Assembly: GCA_946413985.1 (NCBI GenBank)
Contig: CAMKMS010000007.1
Coordinates: 1-49,096 of the forward strand
DNA: 49,096 nt
Direction: 5' to 3'
Origin: an uncultured Mycoplasmatota bacterium
GTDB lineage: Bacteria > Bacillota_I > Bacilli_A > RF39 > UBA660
Under the pieces are notes generated by a model. It was not told the DNA's origin and searched no databases. It was given only the letters and a program-made list of their open reading frames with translations. Positions within the stretch are counted from its first letter, which is position 1; each line of letters starts with the position of its first letter. Shown here piece by piece: positions 35,037 to 42,184 of the stretch. Both the position numbers and the translations under genes were made by a program.

Positions 35037-36002
35037 TTATTCTTCTTTATATGTTCTTATCTTAACTACTTGTGTTTGTTTACAAGGAGTTGTTATTGTC
35101 ACATTATCAGAAACATTATCATTTAATGTTATAGAATAATCAGTAATTTTATTTATTGAAGAAGATTTCTTAGTTTTAAATTCAGCTATTGTATTTATAT
35201 TTATTTTAGTTTTATTAGATTTATATACTCCCTTTGATTCTGTTACAGGGAATGTATCATCATATACCTTAACTGTTAATTTTGGTTCATAATTAAATCT
35301 AACAGTATCACTTTTTCCATTTAATAGTTTCGCTGTAACTTTAGTAGTTGCTTCATTTAAATCAGTACAACTATCTGTCCTAGATAAAGTATATATAGAA
35401 GTTCCTTTTCTACTTGCTTTATAACATTCAGGCAATATCCATATAATTGTTTCATCTTCTGTATGACCTTTTATTTTAGCAGTTACTACTATATTCTCAT
35501 TTCCAATAGCGCATTTCTTACTAACACTAAGTGATATTGTAGCAGTATCTTTTTTACTTGGAATTGGTGTTGGTTCACTCTCTAATTTTTTATCCCATTT
35601 TACTTCAATAATAGTATCTTTCATTATTCTTGTATTTGGAAAATCAAATTTTTCTATACTAATACATTTTAAACCATCACTTTCTAATTGAAATCCATTT
35701 TTACATATATTACTTTCAAGTGCACTATCAGTCCTAATTTTTTCTATTTCATTACTATTTAAATAATATGTTTCATATAAACCATTAAAATTATATCCAC
35801 TCTTTGATAATCTCTCTTTTAATAAAGACATATCAACTTTATCAAAAAATCTTAATTCAAGAACAGAATCTTCTAAACCATTATTGTATTTTACAACAAC
35901 TTGAAATTTATAAAACCACCATATCAAGAATAATATAATTATTAATAGTATAGAAATTATTATTATAAAAATACCCTTTCTACTTTTCTTCTCTTCTTCC
36001 AT
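35037..36002 (-). CDS. Membrane-anchored surface protein with InlB-like repeat (321 aa)
   Basis: A Lys-rich start and a membrane helix (about 10-32) precede an outer region. Residues about 35-85 (VVVKYNNG, LKERLSKSGYNFNGLYETYYLN) resemble a single InlB-type (Listeria-Bacteroides) repeat with the GYxFxGxY signature. A linker with EPTPIPSKKD leads to beta-rich segments (about 150-320) with four or more cysteines, fitting extracellular Ig-like domains. There is no sorting signal. An AGGAG ribosome site precedes the ATG. Likely a surface-exposed protein with no enzyme motif; binding function is inferred. Confidence 0.72.
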   Translation of the reverse strand: MEEEKKSRKGIFIIIISILLIIILFLIWWFYKFQVVVKYNNGLEDSVLELRFFDKVDMSLLKERLSKSGYNFNGLYETYYLNSNEIEKIRTDSALESNICKNGFQLESDGLKCISIEKFDFPNTRIMKDTIIEVKWDKKLESEPTPIPSKKDTATISLSVSKKCAIGNENIVVTAKIKGHTEDETIIWILPECYKASRKGTSIYTLSRTDSCTDLNEATTKVTAKLLNGKSDTVRFNYEPKLTVKVYDDTFPVTESKGVYKSNKTKININTIAEFKTKKSSSINKITDYSITLNDNVSDNVTITTPCKQTQVVKIRTYKEE

Positions 36003-36033
36003 ACTTAATCTCCTATATTTTATATTATAACAT

Positions 36034-36062
36034 AAAAAAAGAATTATATAATACTATAATTC
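36034..36062 (-). terminator. Terminator after the lipoprotein gene
   Basis: Minus strand: GAATTATA pairs with TATAATTC, followed by a run of seven T residues. It ends the hpt-lipoprotein unit. Confidence 0.75.
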
Positions 36063-36077
36063 TCTTACTATATTAGA

Positions 36078-36617
36078 TTATTTATATTTAACTGACTTTA
36101 AGAAAATACTTTCAAGCCTTTCTACTTCTTCTAATGATGTAAAGCAATAAGCATAAACATCCTTTTTATGTTTATAATAAAATAAATATGTTGTAGCTCC
36201 GCCTGGATTTTTTAAATGTACCTTTGTATATTTACGTCCATCCAACTTTACACTTGTTTTTGATTCATAAACATTGTCTGTAGTATTCTTAATAGCGTAT
36301 GCTACACTTTTATTCTTATAATAAAATACTCTAATTATAAAAGCATCTACTTCATTTTCATGTTTAACAGAAAAATAATTATATGCATTACCAGAATCCC
36401 ATAGTCTCATATTTTCAGATACTTTATAACTAATTCCGTAATGTTTTTCCGTTTTATTAAATTTATAAAGAATTCCATCAAATAGTAATTCATCATCTGC
36501 TAAAGCAGGTTCTTCTTCTTTTTGTGGTTCAGGTTCCTTTTCTTTTCTTGAACATCCACAACCAGTTAATGTAAAAACGAATAATAAAACTAATAATAAA
36601 CTAAAAACTTTTTTCAT
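36078..36617 (-). CDS. Lipoprotein (179 aa)
   Basis: The N-terminus MKKVFSLLLVLLFVFTLTGC has a basic start, hydrophobic core and lipobox LTGC with lipid-modified Cys20. A Lys/Glu/Pro linker (about 23-40) precedes a globular domain (about 45-178) rich in Tyr and Lys. That domain has alternating strands (FDGILYKFNKTEKHYG, TYLFYYKHKKDVYAYCF), comparable in style to PsbP-like or DUF-type lipoproteins, but no family is recognised. The start overlaps the hpt stop by 4 bases (ATGA), so it is coupled to hpt; the pairing has no obvious metabolic logic. Confidence 0.82.
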   Translation of the reverse strand: MKKVFSLLLVLLFVFTLTGCGCSRKEKEPEPQKEEEPALADDELLFDGILYKFNKTEKHYGISYKVSENMRLWDSGNAYNYFSVKHENEVDAFIIRVFYYKNKSVAYAIKNTTDNVYESKTSVKLDGRKYTKVHLKNPGGATTYLFYYKHKKDVYAYCFTSLEEVERLESIFLKSVKYK

Positions 36618-37129
36618 TCTATAACTCCTATATATGGTAAATTACGATACTTTTGATCATAATCAAGTCCATAACCTACTACAAATAAATCCTCTATTTC
36701 AAAGCCAACTATATCAGCTTCAATATCTACTTTTCTTCTCTCTTTTTTATCTAATAAACTAACTATTATTAATGATTTTGGTTTCATATCACCAATATAT
36801 TCTTTTAAAAATTTTAATGTAGTTCCTGTATCAACAATATCTTCTAAAATAATTACATTTTTATTTTCAATATTTTCTTTTGATATTGATAAATTTAATT
36901 CAATTTTACCAGTTGAATCTTTTCCACTATAACTTGATACTCTTAAAAACTCTATTCTTACATCACCTTTATATTTTTTAAGTAAATCACATGCAAAGAA
37001 TACCGCTCCTTTAAGAGTACAAATAAATACAACTTCTTCATCTTTATATTCATCATATAAAGTTTCTGATATTTCTTTTACTCTTCGATTAATATCACGT
37101 TCATTAATCAATTTTTTAATCTTATTCAT
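36614..37129 (-). CDS. hpt: Hypoxanthine phosphoribosyltransferase
   Basis: 171 residues, the usual size. It converts hypoxanthine and/or guanine plus PRPP to IMP/GMP in purine salvage, in the cytoplasm. The PRPP-binding motif VIILEDIVDTGTTL is at residues 92-105, the flexible loop SSYSGKDSTG at about 65-74, and the base-binding FVVGYGLDYDQKYRNLP near the C-terminus. All key residues are present. An AAGGAG ribosome site precedes the ATG. It diverges from a small gene at 37250 and is coupled to a lipoprotein downstream. With the two purine permeases in this window it makes a salvage route. Bacterial neighbours such as ftsH or tilS are absent here. Confidence 0.95.
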   Translation of the reverse strand: MNKIKKLINERDINRRVKEISETLYDEYKDEEVVFICTLKGAVFFACDLLKKYKGDVRIEFLRVSSYSGKDSTGKIELNLSISKENIENKNVIILEDIVDTGTTLKFLKEYIGDMKPKSLIIVSLLDKKERRKVDIEADIVGFEIEDLFVVGYGLDYDQKYRNLPYIGVIE

Positions 37130-37189
37130 TTATCACTCCTTATATAATTAATTATACTATTTTTAAAAAAATAAAAAAGAATTTTTTAC

Positions 37190-37218
37190 TTGAACTATCT
37201 AATTAAGTATGTTAGAAT
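37190..37218 (+). promoter_or_regulatory. Promoter of the 49-aa gene
   Basis: TTGAAC (37190-37195) and TAGAAT (37213-37218) are 17 bases apart. This promoter covers the TTG that would otherwise be a longer start for the small gene, so the ATG at 37250 is preferred. Confidence 0.7.
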
Positions 37219-37249
37219 AAAAATCACTTTCTTAAAAAGGGGGATTATT

Positions 37250-37399
37250 ATGGATACAAAAGAACAATACTTATGGGATTTGCTTTGTGAAGCTAAAGAA
37301 GTTAGAAGACTTTTAGAAAGAATCTATGATCAATTAAGAAAGCTGGATAGAATCGATAGCGATATCGTAGAATTAAGAAGAACCGTTGAAAGAAAATAA
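37250..37399 (+). CDS. Small charged helical protein (49 aa)
   Basis: The start is fixed by an AAAGGGGG ribosome site and by the promoter lying just upstream. The product MDTKEQYLWDLLCEAKEV is followed by RRLLERIYDQLRKLDRI-type heptads, predicting a single coiled coil of about 40 residues that may oligomerise. It has no signal peptide or recognised family. The last codons form part of the terminator stem. It is a convincing independent small gene with promoter, ribosome site and terminator. Confidence 0.78.
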   Translation: MDTKEQYLWDLLCEAKEVRRLLERIYDQLRKLDRIDSDIVELRRTVERK

Positions 37400-37415
37400 T
37401 GTTCTTCTTTTTTTT
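37375..37415 (+). terminator. Terminator overlapping the 49-aa gene
   Basis: AAGAAGAAC (37375-37383, coding) pairs with GTTCTTCTT (37401-37409) and runs into eight or more T residues; the loop is about 17 bases. Confidence 0.7.
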
Positions 37416-37420
37416 ATAAA

Positions 37421-37446
37421 AATAAAAAGAGGCATAACCTCTTAAT
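37421..37446 (-). terminator. Terminator after the DUF5640-like fragment
   Basis: Minus strand: AAGAGG, loop TTATG, CCTCTT then a T-rich run. Confidence 0.7.
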
Positions 37447-37450
37447 TATT

Positions 37451-37726
37451 CTATTTTCTATTGTAAATAGTACTATTTCCAAGTGAATCTTTGATATCTA
37501 ATTTATTTCCATCAATTGTAAATGTTGTTTCAAATGGAACAGTATTTCCAGTATACATAATTGATAACTTATCTCCATCTACAGTATAAGTAAATTCGCT
37601 TCCATTAAAATTACCTGTACCATCTTCATTAAAAGTATAAGTATATCCACCAGTTTGATATTCCCATTTTCCAACAATTCCTAAATATAATTTTATTATA
37701 CTACAATAGTTCTCTAATTTCATCAA
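37451..37726 (-). CDS. DUF5640-like domain, possibly truncated (91 aa)
   Basis: Residues about 17-90 carry the pattern GIVGKWEY, YTYTFNEDGTGNF, YTVDGDKLSI, which matches the small lipocalin-like domain DUF5640 usually found after a membrane helix or lipobox. Here there is no export signal: the first 16 residues come from a frame that overlaps the 3' end of the DHH gene by 26 bases. A TATAAT sits inside this N-terminal stretch and there is no clear ribosome site. It is therefore probably a fragment that lost its N-terminus, or it starts elsewhere. A terminator follows. Confidence 0.5.
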   Translation of the reverse strand: MMKLENYCSIIKLYLGIVGKWEYQTGGYTYTFNEDGTGNFNGSEFTYTVDGDKLSIMYTGNTVPFETTFTIDGNKLDIKDSLGNSTIYNRK

Positions 37727-38585
37727 TTAATTTTTTAGTTATTAACATACTACTAGTTATTATTAAATCATATACTTTTATTAAATTTCCTTTAAAATAT
37801 ACATATGTTTTCATTTCATCAAAATTATTTAAAATAAATATATTATTAGTATACAATTCATTACTTCTTTTAACATAATCATCAATATATTTTATATCTT
37901 TATTATAGCATTTAACAATTACCCTATTTATATCTATATCTTCTATATGATATACCTTATGAGATATTTTAATGTTATAATCCATATCTAAACTAAAATC
38001 CATAGTTTTAAAATATTTATCTCTCATCTTTATAACATCTAATGATGTATTTAATTCATTAAATAATACTTTATCACTTTCTTTATATCTAGATGTTGTT
38101 AAATAGCAAGAATCTGCCATAACAGTTAAAGCAACTAAATCTTTTAAGTTAGAAAAATCATAAACACTTTTAAATAAATCATATATAAATAAACCAGTAC
38201 TTGTATATTCAATAGAATATGTATTTTTAACTAATCCTCTTTCTAAATGATGATCTATTGATAAAACAATATTATATTTTTCACTTCCAAGAGACTGCAT
38301 AGGATCATTATGATCTACTAATATAAATGTTTTATTTTTTGCTTCTCTTCTCTTTACAATTATTGGATCTTCTATTTTAAAATCATTTATCATTTCTTTT
38401 TCTTCTTCTGACATATGAAAATCATCTAATATACTAAAAAATGCATTTATATCAAAGCTTCTTAAAACTTTATATAAAAGATAACTAGAAAAAAATGAAT
38501 CAGCATCAATATTATTATGACCTATTATATAAAGAGAATCATATTTTTTTAAATCATTTATTATTTTAAGTGCAGTATCTTTCAT
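37701..38585 (-). CDS. DHH-family phosphoesterase, related to Mn-dependent pyrophosphatase
   Basis: 294 residues. Metal-binding motifs are GHNNIDADS (22-30), DHND (91-94) and DHH (111-113), the pattern of DHH phosphoesterases. The DHND motif instead of the nanoRNase-type DTP/DTG points towards the manganese-dependent class C inorganic pyrophosphatases (about 310 residues). A smaller C-terminal domain (about 190-294) would be DHHA2-like. The usual Pro of GHxxPDxD is Ile here. It is predicted to be a cytoplasmic metal-dependent hydrolase of pyrophosphate or a related phosphoester. It diverges from a candidate Mn2+ riboswitch, which is suggestive, since these enzymes use manganese, but the riboswitch faces the other way. 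Confidence 0.75.
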   Translation of the reverse strand: MKDTALKIINDLKKYDSLYIIGHNNIDADSFFSSYLLYKVLRSFDINAFFSILDDFHMSEEEKEMINDFKIEDPIIVKRREAKNKTFILVDHNDPMQSLGSEKYNIVLSIDHHLERGLVKNTYSIEYTSTGLFIYDLFKSVYDFSNLKDLVALTVMADSCYLTTSRYKESDKVLFNELNTSLDVIKMRDKYFKTMDFSLDMDYNIKISHKVYHIEDIDINRVIVKCYNKDIKYIDDYVKRSNELYTNNIFILNNFDEMKTYVYFKGNLIKVYDLIITSSMLITKKLIDEIRELL

Positions 38586-38641
38586 TTAATCACCTATTTT
38601 CATTATATCATATTAAATCTTAAATATTAAAGAATATAAAG

Positions 38642-38670
38642 TTGACATTTTAGCATTTTTGTGCTATAAT
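38642..38670 (+). promoter_or_regulatory. Consensus promoter upstream of the riboswitch
   Basis: A perfect TTGACA (38642-38647) and perfect TATAAT (38665-38670) are separated by 17 bases. Transcription should start about 7 bases later, directly before the aptamer. Confidence 0.88.
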
Positions 38671-38678
38671 ACGGACTC

Positions 38679-38776
38679 GTAAAAAGGGAGTAGTTCTCAT
38701 ATATATTTATATGAGCTATTAGCACCATCACGAATAATAATATTTCTGCTAATAGATTAAAGAACAAGACTTTTAC
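38679..38776 (+). ncRNA. yybP-ykoY-like (Mn2+) riboswitch candidate
   Basis: The 5' strand GTAAAAAGGGAGTAG and the 3' strand CAAGACTTTTAC carry the two conserved halves of the yybP-ykoY motif (family consensus near AAAGGGGAGTAG and CAAGACC). They can close P1 through GTAAAA/TTTTAC. Between them are a hairpin CTCATATA/TATATGAG and a second perfect 9-bp stem CTATTAGCA/TGCTAATAG. One G of the conserved GGGG run is A. Family members sense manganese and usually turn on metal exporters or TerC-like genes. The next gene here is instead a nucleoside deoxyribosyltransferase-like gene. Confidence 0.72.
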
Positions 38777-38799
38777 ATATGTAGAGGTCTTGTTTTTTT
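38765..38799 (+). terminator. Riboswitch terminator competing with the aptamer
   Basis: CAAGAC (38765-38770) pairs with GTCTTG (38787-38792) through a stem that also uses TTTTACATATGTAGAG, followed by seven T residues. The 5' arm is the 3' strand of the aptamer, so ligand-bound and terminator folds exclude each other: an ON switch is expected. Confidence 0.82.
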
Positions 38800-38855
38800 A
38801 GTGCCTCTACATAAAAAAATAGTTATGAAAGGAGGTAAATTATAATACTACTTAA

Positions 38856-38884
38856 TTGACAATAATTTTTTATCAATATAAAAT
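38856..38884 (+). promoter_or_regulatory. Second promoter, inside an inverted repeat
   Basis: Perfect TTGACA (38856-38861), 17 bases, TAAAAT (38879-38884). A perfect 9-bp inverted repeat, ATAATACTA (38842-38850) and TAGTATTAT (38884-38892), flanks it. This promoter would drive the 139-residue gene independently of the riboswitch, with a leader of about 16 bases. Confidence 0.65.
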
Positions 38885-38906
38885 AGTATTATACTAGGAG
38901 GGTAAT

Positions 38907-39326
38907 ATGTATAGTGTATTTTTAGGTGGTACATGCAATGGATCAACTTGGAGAGATGAATTAATTCCTATGCTAGATTCTGAAAAAATAAGCGCTTTTA
39001 ATCCAGTAGTAGAAGAATGGAATGAAGAAGCACAAAAAGTAGAAGACTATCATAAAGAAAATGATGATTTTACTCTTTACGTATTAACACCAGAAATGAT
39101 TGGTGTTTATGGAGTATTTGAAGTAGCTATGGATAGTTGCAAAAGACCAGGAAAAGTTGTTTGCTGTATCCTAAATGAAAGAAATGGTAAAACATATGAA
39201 TCACATATAAGTAAAAACATGGTTAAGATTAAAAAAGACTTAATCAAAAATGGAACACTTGTATTTGATAGTCTAGAAGAAGTTGCTACATTCTTTAATA
39301 ATCTTGAAAAAAAACAAACACTTTAA
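38907..39326 (+). CDS. Nucleoside 2-deoxyribosyltransferase-like protein
   Basis: 139 residues. The start MYSVFLGGTCNGSTWRDELIP, the FTLYVLTPEMIGVYGVFEVAMDS segment and a conserved Glu in that segment are the pattern of nucleoside 2-deoxyribosyltransferase-like proteins, a Rossmann-like fold related to TIR domains. True enzymes swap the base on deoxynucleosides; related proteins act on other nucleotides, so the substrate is open. It is a cytoplasmic protein. An AGGAGGG ribosome site supports the start. The leader holds a yybP-ykoY-like riboswitch and a second promoter, an unusual arrangement for this family. Confidence 0.8.
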   Translation: MYSVFLGGTCNGSTWRDELIPMLDSEKISAFNPVVEEWNEEAQKVEDYHKENDDFTLYVLTPEMIGVYGVFEVAMDSCKRPGKVVCCILNERNGKTYESHISKNMVKIKKDLIKNGTLVFDSLEEVATFFNNLEKKQTL

Positions 39327-39327
39327 T

Positions 39328-39362
39328 AAAAAATTGTAAGTATTTACTTACAATTTTTTTTT
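39328..39362 (+). terminator. Bidirectional terminator at 39.3 kb
   Basis: AAAATTGTAAGT pairs with ACTTACAATTTT around ATTT; T tract on the plus side, A tract on the other. Serves the convergent transporter gene too. Confidence 0.85.
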
Positions 39363-40528
39363 GCTATTAATTTATTTAATATAACATTAGCGCTTATATC
39401 ACCAGTTACATTTAATGTAGTATAAGACATATCAAGTAATTTATAAATACTACTATAAAAACCAATAAATGATAATGGTATATTAAGCAAAGATAAGAAT
39501 GATGCTCCTATTACTATTCCACCATTTGGTATTCCTGGAGCTGCCATATTAATTAAAGTTGCACTAATAATCATTATTATATATTTTGTAATTGTAATAT
39601 CTACTCCAAATAATTGTGAACAAAAAATTCCAAGAAGTGCAAATGATACTGCCCCACCACACATATGTATTGTGCAGCCAAGTGGCACTGTTATATTTGT
39701 AATAGATTCTTTTACTCCTAAATCTTTATTACATACTCTAATTGTAGTTGGTAAAGTTGCAACAGATGAACATGTTGTAATAGAGATAATCCATACTTTT
39801 GATATTTTTTTAATATATGTTATTGGATTTATCTTACATATAATCCATACAGGTAATATCATTACAAGCATCATTACAATTAAACTACATAGATATGCAA
39901 TTAAAATGTATTTACCGCCAATATCAAATATCAAACTACCATAATTACTAATTGCACTACCTAAAAGAGAAATAATAGCTAGTGGCGTTAAAAACATTAT
40001 ATATTCAAGTATTTTATATGATATATTCTTAAAACCATCTATTACCTTTATTACATATTCTCCATTTTCTACTTTAGAAGCCACACTTCCAATTAAACAA
40101 GAAATAATAATTATAGAAAATAATGAATTATTTGAAATTGCACTAATAATATTTGATGGAAATAAATTAATTAATACATCTTTAAAATCAATATTTGTAA
40201 CACTACCACTCCACTCTATAAAATTATAACTATAATTACTTGCAGGATTAATTATATAAACAATAAGTGATGTTAATAAAAATGATAATACAAACATTAT
40301 TAAAAATAATAATACTGTTTTTAAAATCAATTTATTATTTGACTTTTTTGTATTATATATTGTTATTATAATTGTAGTTGATATTATAGGAAAAATCATA
40401 AATTTTAATAAATTAATATATATTGTTCCAATAAATGAAATATTTTCTATAACGCTAGGTAAAAAAAGCCCTAATATTATCGCAAGTATAATACTTACTA
40501 TTATTATAATATTACTATATTTTTTCAT
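39344..40528 (-). CDS. DAACS-family dicarboxylate/amino-acid:cation symporter
   Basis: 394 residues with about 8 helices plus two re-entrant loops. Family signatures: TTCSSVATLPTT (re-entrant loop 1), VPLGCTIHMCGGAVSF in place of the usual GATINMDGTA, LINMAAPGIPNGG and NVTGDISANV near the end (family NxxGD). This fits Na+/H+-coupled glutamate, aspartate or dicarboxylate symporters (GltP/SstT-like). The usual NMDG motif is HMCG here, so cation coupling or substrate may differ. The gene is alone, with its own ribosome site CGAGG. Confidence 0.87.
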   Translation of the reverse strand: MKKYSNIIIIVSIILAIILGLFLPSVIENISFIGTIYINLLKFMIFPIISTTIIITIYNTKKSNNKLILKTVLLFLIMFVLSFLLTSLIVYIINPASNYSYNFIEWSGSVTNIDFKDVLINLFPSNIISAISNNSLFSIIIISCLIGSVASKVENGEYVIKVIDGFKNISYKILEYIMFLTPLAIISLLGSAISNYGSLIFDIGGKYILIAYLCSLIVMMLVMILPVWIICKINPITYIKKISKVWIISITTCSSVATLPTTIRVCNKDLGVKESITNITVPLGCTIHMCGGAVSFALLGIFCSQLFGVDITITKYIIMIISATLINMAAPGIPNGGIVIGASFLSLLNIPLSFIGFYSSIYKLLDMSYTTLNVTGDISANVILNKLIAKKNCK

Positions 40529-40569
40529 AATAAAACCTCGAATTTCATTATATCATATTTTATAATTTC

Positions 40570-40598
40570 TTGATAAATAATTAAAAATTAAATATAAT
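40570..40598 (+). promoter_or_regulatory. Promoter of the pyruvyl transferase gene
   Basis: TTGATA (40570-40575), 17 bases, perfect TATAAT (40593-40598); a GAGGAG ribosome site follows within 15 bases. Confidence 0.72.
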
Positions 40599-40620
40599 AA
40601 TTGTATGAGGAGTGATATAC

Positions 40621-41808
40621 TTGATCAAATATGGTTTATTAGTTAATGAAAAAAATGAAAATATTGGAGATGATATTCAATCATACGCAGAAGCACAATT
40701 CTTACCAAGAGTTGATGTAATATGTGATAGAGAAAATCTAGATGCTTTTAAATATAAAGATGGAAAAGATCCAGTTGCTTTAATAATGGGAGCTTGGTTT
40801 ATGTGGCATAAATACAATTGGCCACCTTCAAAACAAATAGTACCCTTAAATGTTGGATTTCACCATTTTAATAGAGAAAAAAAATTAGAAGAATCTTCTA
40901 GTTATGCTGTTCCTATGACAACAGAACATTATAGTGGTGTTGGTGGTGAATGGTTTAAATCATATGGCAAAGTTGGATGTAGAGATTACTATACTTGTGG
41001 TGTATTTGATAGTATGAATATTCCAAATTACTTTTCAGGTTGTGTTACACTAACACTTCCAAAACAAAAGGAAACTAAAGATAAAGGAAAATATATTGTA
41101 CTAGTTGATTTAAATCCAAAAGTTGAAAAGAAAGTAATTAAATTATCAAAAGGAAAATTTGAAATAAGAAAAGTATCTCATATAACAAAAAATATAGCTG
41201 GTGCTACTTGGGAAGAAAGAGTTAAACGTGTTGAAGAATACTTAACTCTATATCAAAATGCTGCATATGTTGTTACAAAAAGACTACATGTTGCTCTTCC
41301 ATGTCTTGCAATGGGAGTTCCAGTTATGGTAATTCAATCAGTTAAAATGAATGATCCAAATAGATTTGAACCTTATAGAGAATGGCTACATTATGCAAGA
41401 AACGAATCATTCTTAAAAAATGGCTATCCAGATTTTGATTTTGAAAAAGGTACTCCAAATAAAGATGATTATGTTAAAACAAGAGAAGAACTTACAAAAA
41501 CAATAAAAGATTTTATTGATTATTGCGAAAAGAATAAAAAACAGCCTTTAGAATTCTTTGATAAAACAACTTATACAGATTTAGAATTGTATAAGTGGAA
41601 AAGTGATTTAATGAAACGTGCCTTATTAAAAACACATCTAGAATCTAAAAAATTATTTGTGCGCTATATTAAAGAACCTCAAAAGGAAAAAAAGACACAA
41701 AAGGTTTTAAAATATATTTATTCTAAAACAATAAAAAAGACAAAATTAAAAGATACTAAATTAATTAAAAAATTAAGAGCAAAAGTTAAAAAACCAAAGA
41801 AAAAATAA
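40621..41808 (+). CDS. Polysaccharide pyruvyl transferase-family protein
   Basis: A TTG start at 40621 is chosen because GAGGAG lies 8 bases upstream; an in-frame GTG at 40612 is part of that ribosome site. The product is 395 residues. Visible family features are NIGDDIQSYAEAQFL near the start, GAWFMWH, SGCVTLTLP and the late VVTKRLHVALPCLAMGVPVMVI, which correspond to the CsaB/WcaK-type pyruvyl transferase fold. It would ketalise sugars of a surface polysaccharide with pyruvate. A Lys-rich tail of about 60 residues (final KKPKKK) is unusual and may bind membrane or polymer. It is not in a polysaccharide gene cluster here. Confidence 0.83.
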   Translation: MIKYGLLVNEKNENIGDDIQSYAEAQFLPRVDVICDRENLDAFKYKDGKDPVALIMGAWFMWHKYNWPPSKQIVPLNVGFHHFNREKKLEESSSYAVPMTTEHYSGVGGEWFKSYGKVGCRDYYTCGVFDSMNIPNYFSGCVTLTLPKQKETKDKGKYIVLVDLNPKVEKKVIKLSKGKFEIRKVSHITKNIAGATWEERVKRVEEYLTLYQNAAYVVTKRLHVALPCLAMGVPVMVIQSVKMNDPNRFEPYREWLHYARNESFLKNGYPDFDFEKGTPNKDDYVKTREELTKTIKDFIDYCEKNKKQPLEFFDKTTYTDLELYKWKSDLMKRALLKTHLESKKLFVRYIKEPQKEKKTQKVLKYIYSKTIKKTKLKDTKLIKKLRAKVKKPKKK

Positions 41809-41829
41809 GTCAAATGACTTATTTTTTTC
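41801..41829 (+). terminator. Bidirectional terminator at 41.8 kb
   Basis: AAATAAGTCA pairs with TGACTTATTT around AA, with flanking A and T runs; it serves the convergent HNH gene as well. Confidence 0.82.
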
Positions 41830-42172
41830 TTCTCACTCTTCTCTTATTTTTAATAATTTTTTTAACCTTTTTAATTATTTTTTTTATATTATCATAATAC
41901 TCTATAGTTGGAGGAGCCATACTTTTATTTAACTCTAAAAACATTTTATTTAGATTAACATAATCTACATAATTATTTTCTTCTAAATAATGAAGTAATC
42001 TATGCGACTCTACAGTTAATAGCGCATAATTATTAATATCATTACTTCCCCCATCCTCTTTTTTTATTATATGATGACGAGTTAAACAAGAAGGACCATT
42101 TATAATAGAACCCATCCAATCAACTTCAAATGTATTAAATTTTTTTTGCATTAACTCAATATCTTCATTCAT
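41819..42172 (-). CDS. HNH-type nuclease-like small protein
   Basis: 117 residues. The core CLTRHHIIKKEDGGSNDINN followed by LLTVESHRLLHYLE matches an HNH fold: paired His at the first strand, a central Asn and a final His. It could cut or bind nucleic acid. The C-terminus is strongly basic (KKIIKKVKKIIKNKRRVRRKK-type composition). There is no clear ribosome site; a TATAAT lies 8 bases before the ATG, which suggests a leaderless message. Stand-alone small HNH proteins are often of unknown function; no phage context is visible. Confidence 0.75.
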   Translation of the reverse strand: MNEDIELMQKKFNTFEVDWMGSIINGPSCLTRHHIIKKEDGGSNDINNYALLTVESHRLLHYLEENNYVDYVNLNKMFLELNKSMAPPTIEYYDNIKKIIKKVKKIIKNKRRVRRKK

Positions 42173-42184
42173 AATTTTATTATA

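Noticed and set aside
38842-38892. Invertible (phase-variable) promoter
   Set aside because: The inverted repeat is short (9 perfect bp) and close-spaced, and no recombinase gene is nearby; an operator or RNA hairpin is more likely.
41819-42172. HNH and AAA genes as signs of a prophage
   Set aside because: No integrase, capsid, terminase, portal or tail genes are present anywhere in the window.
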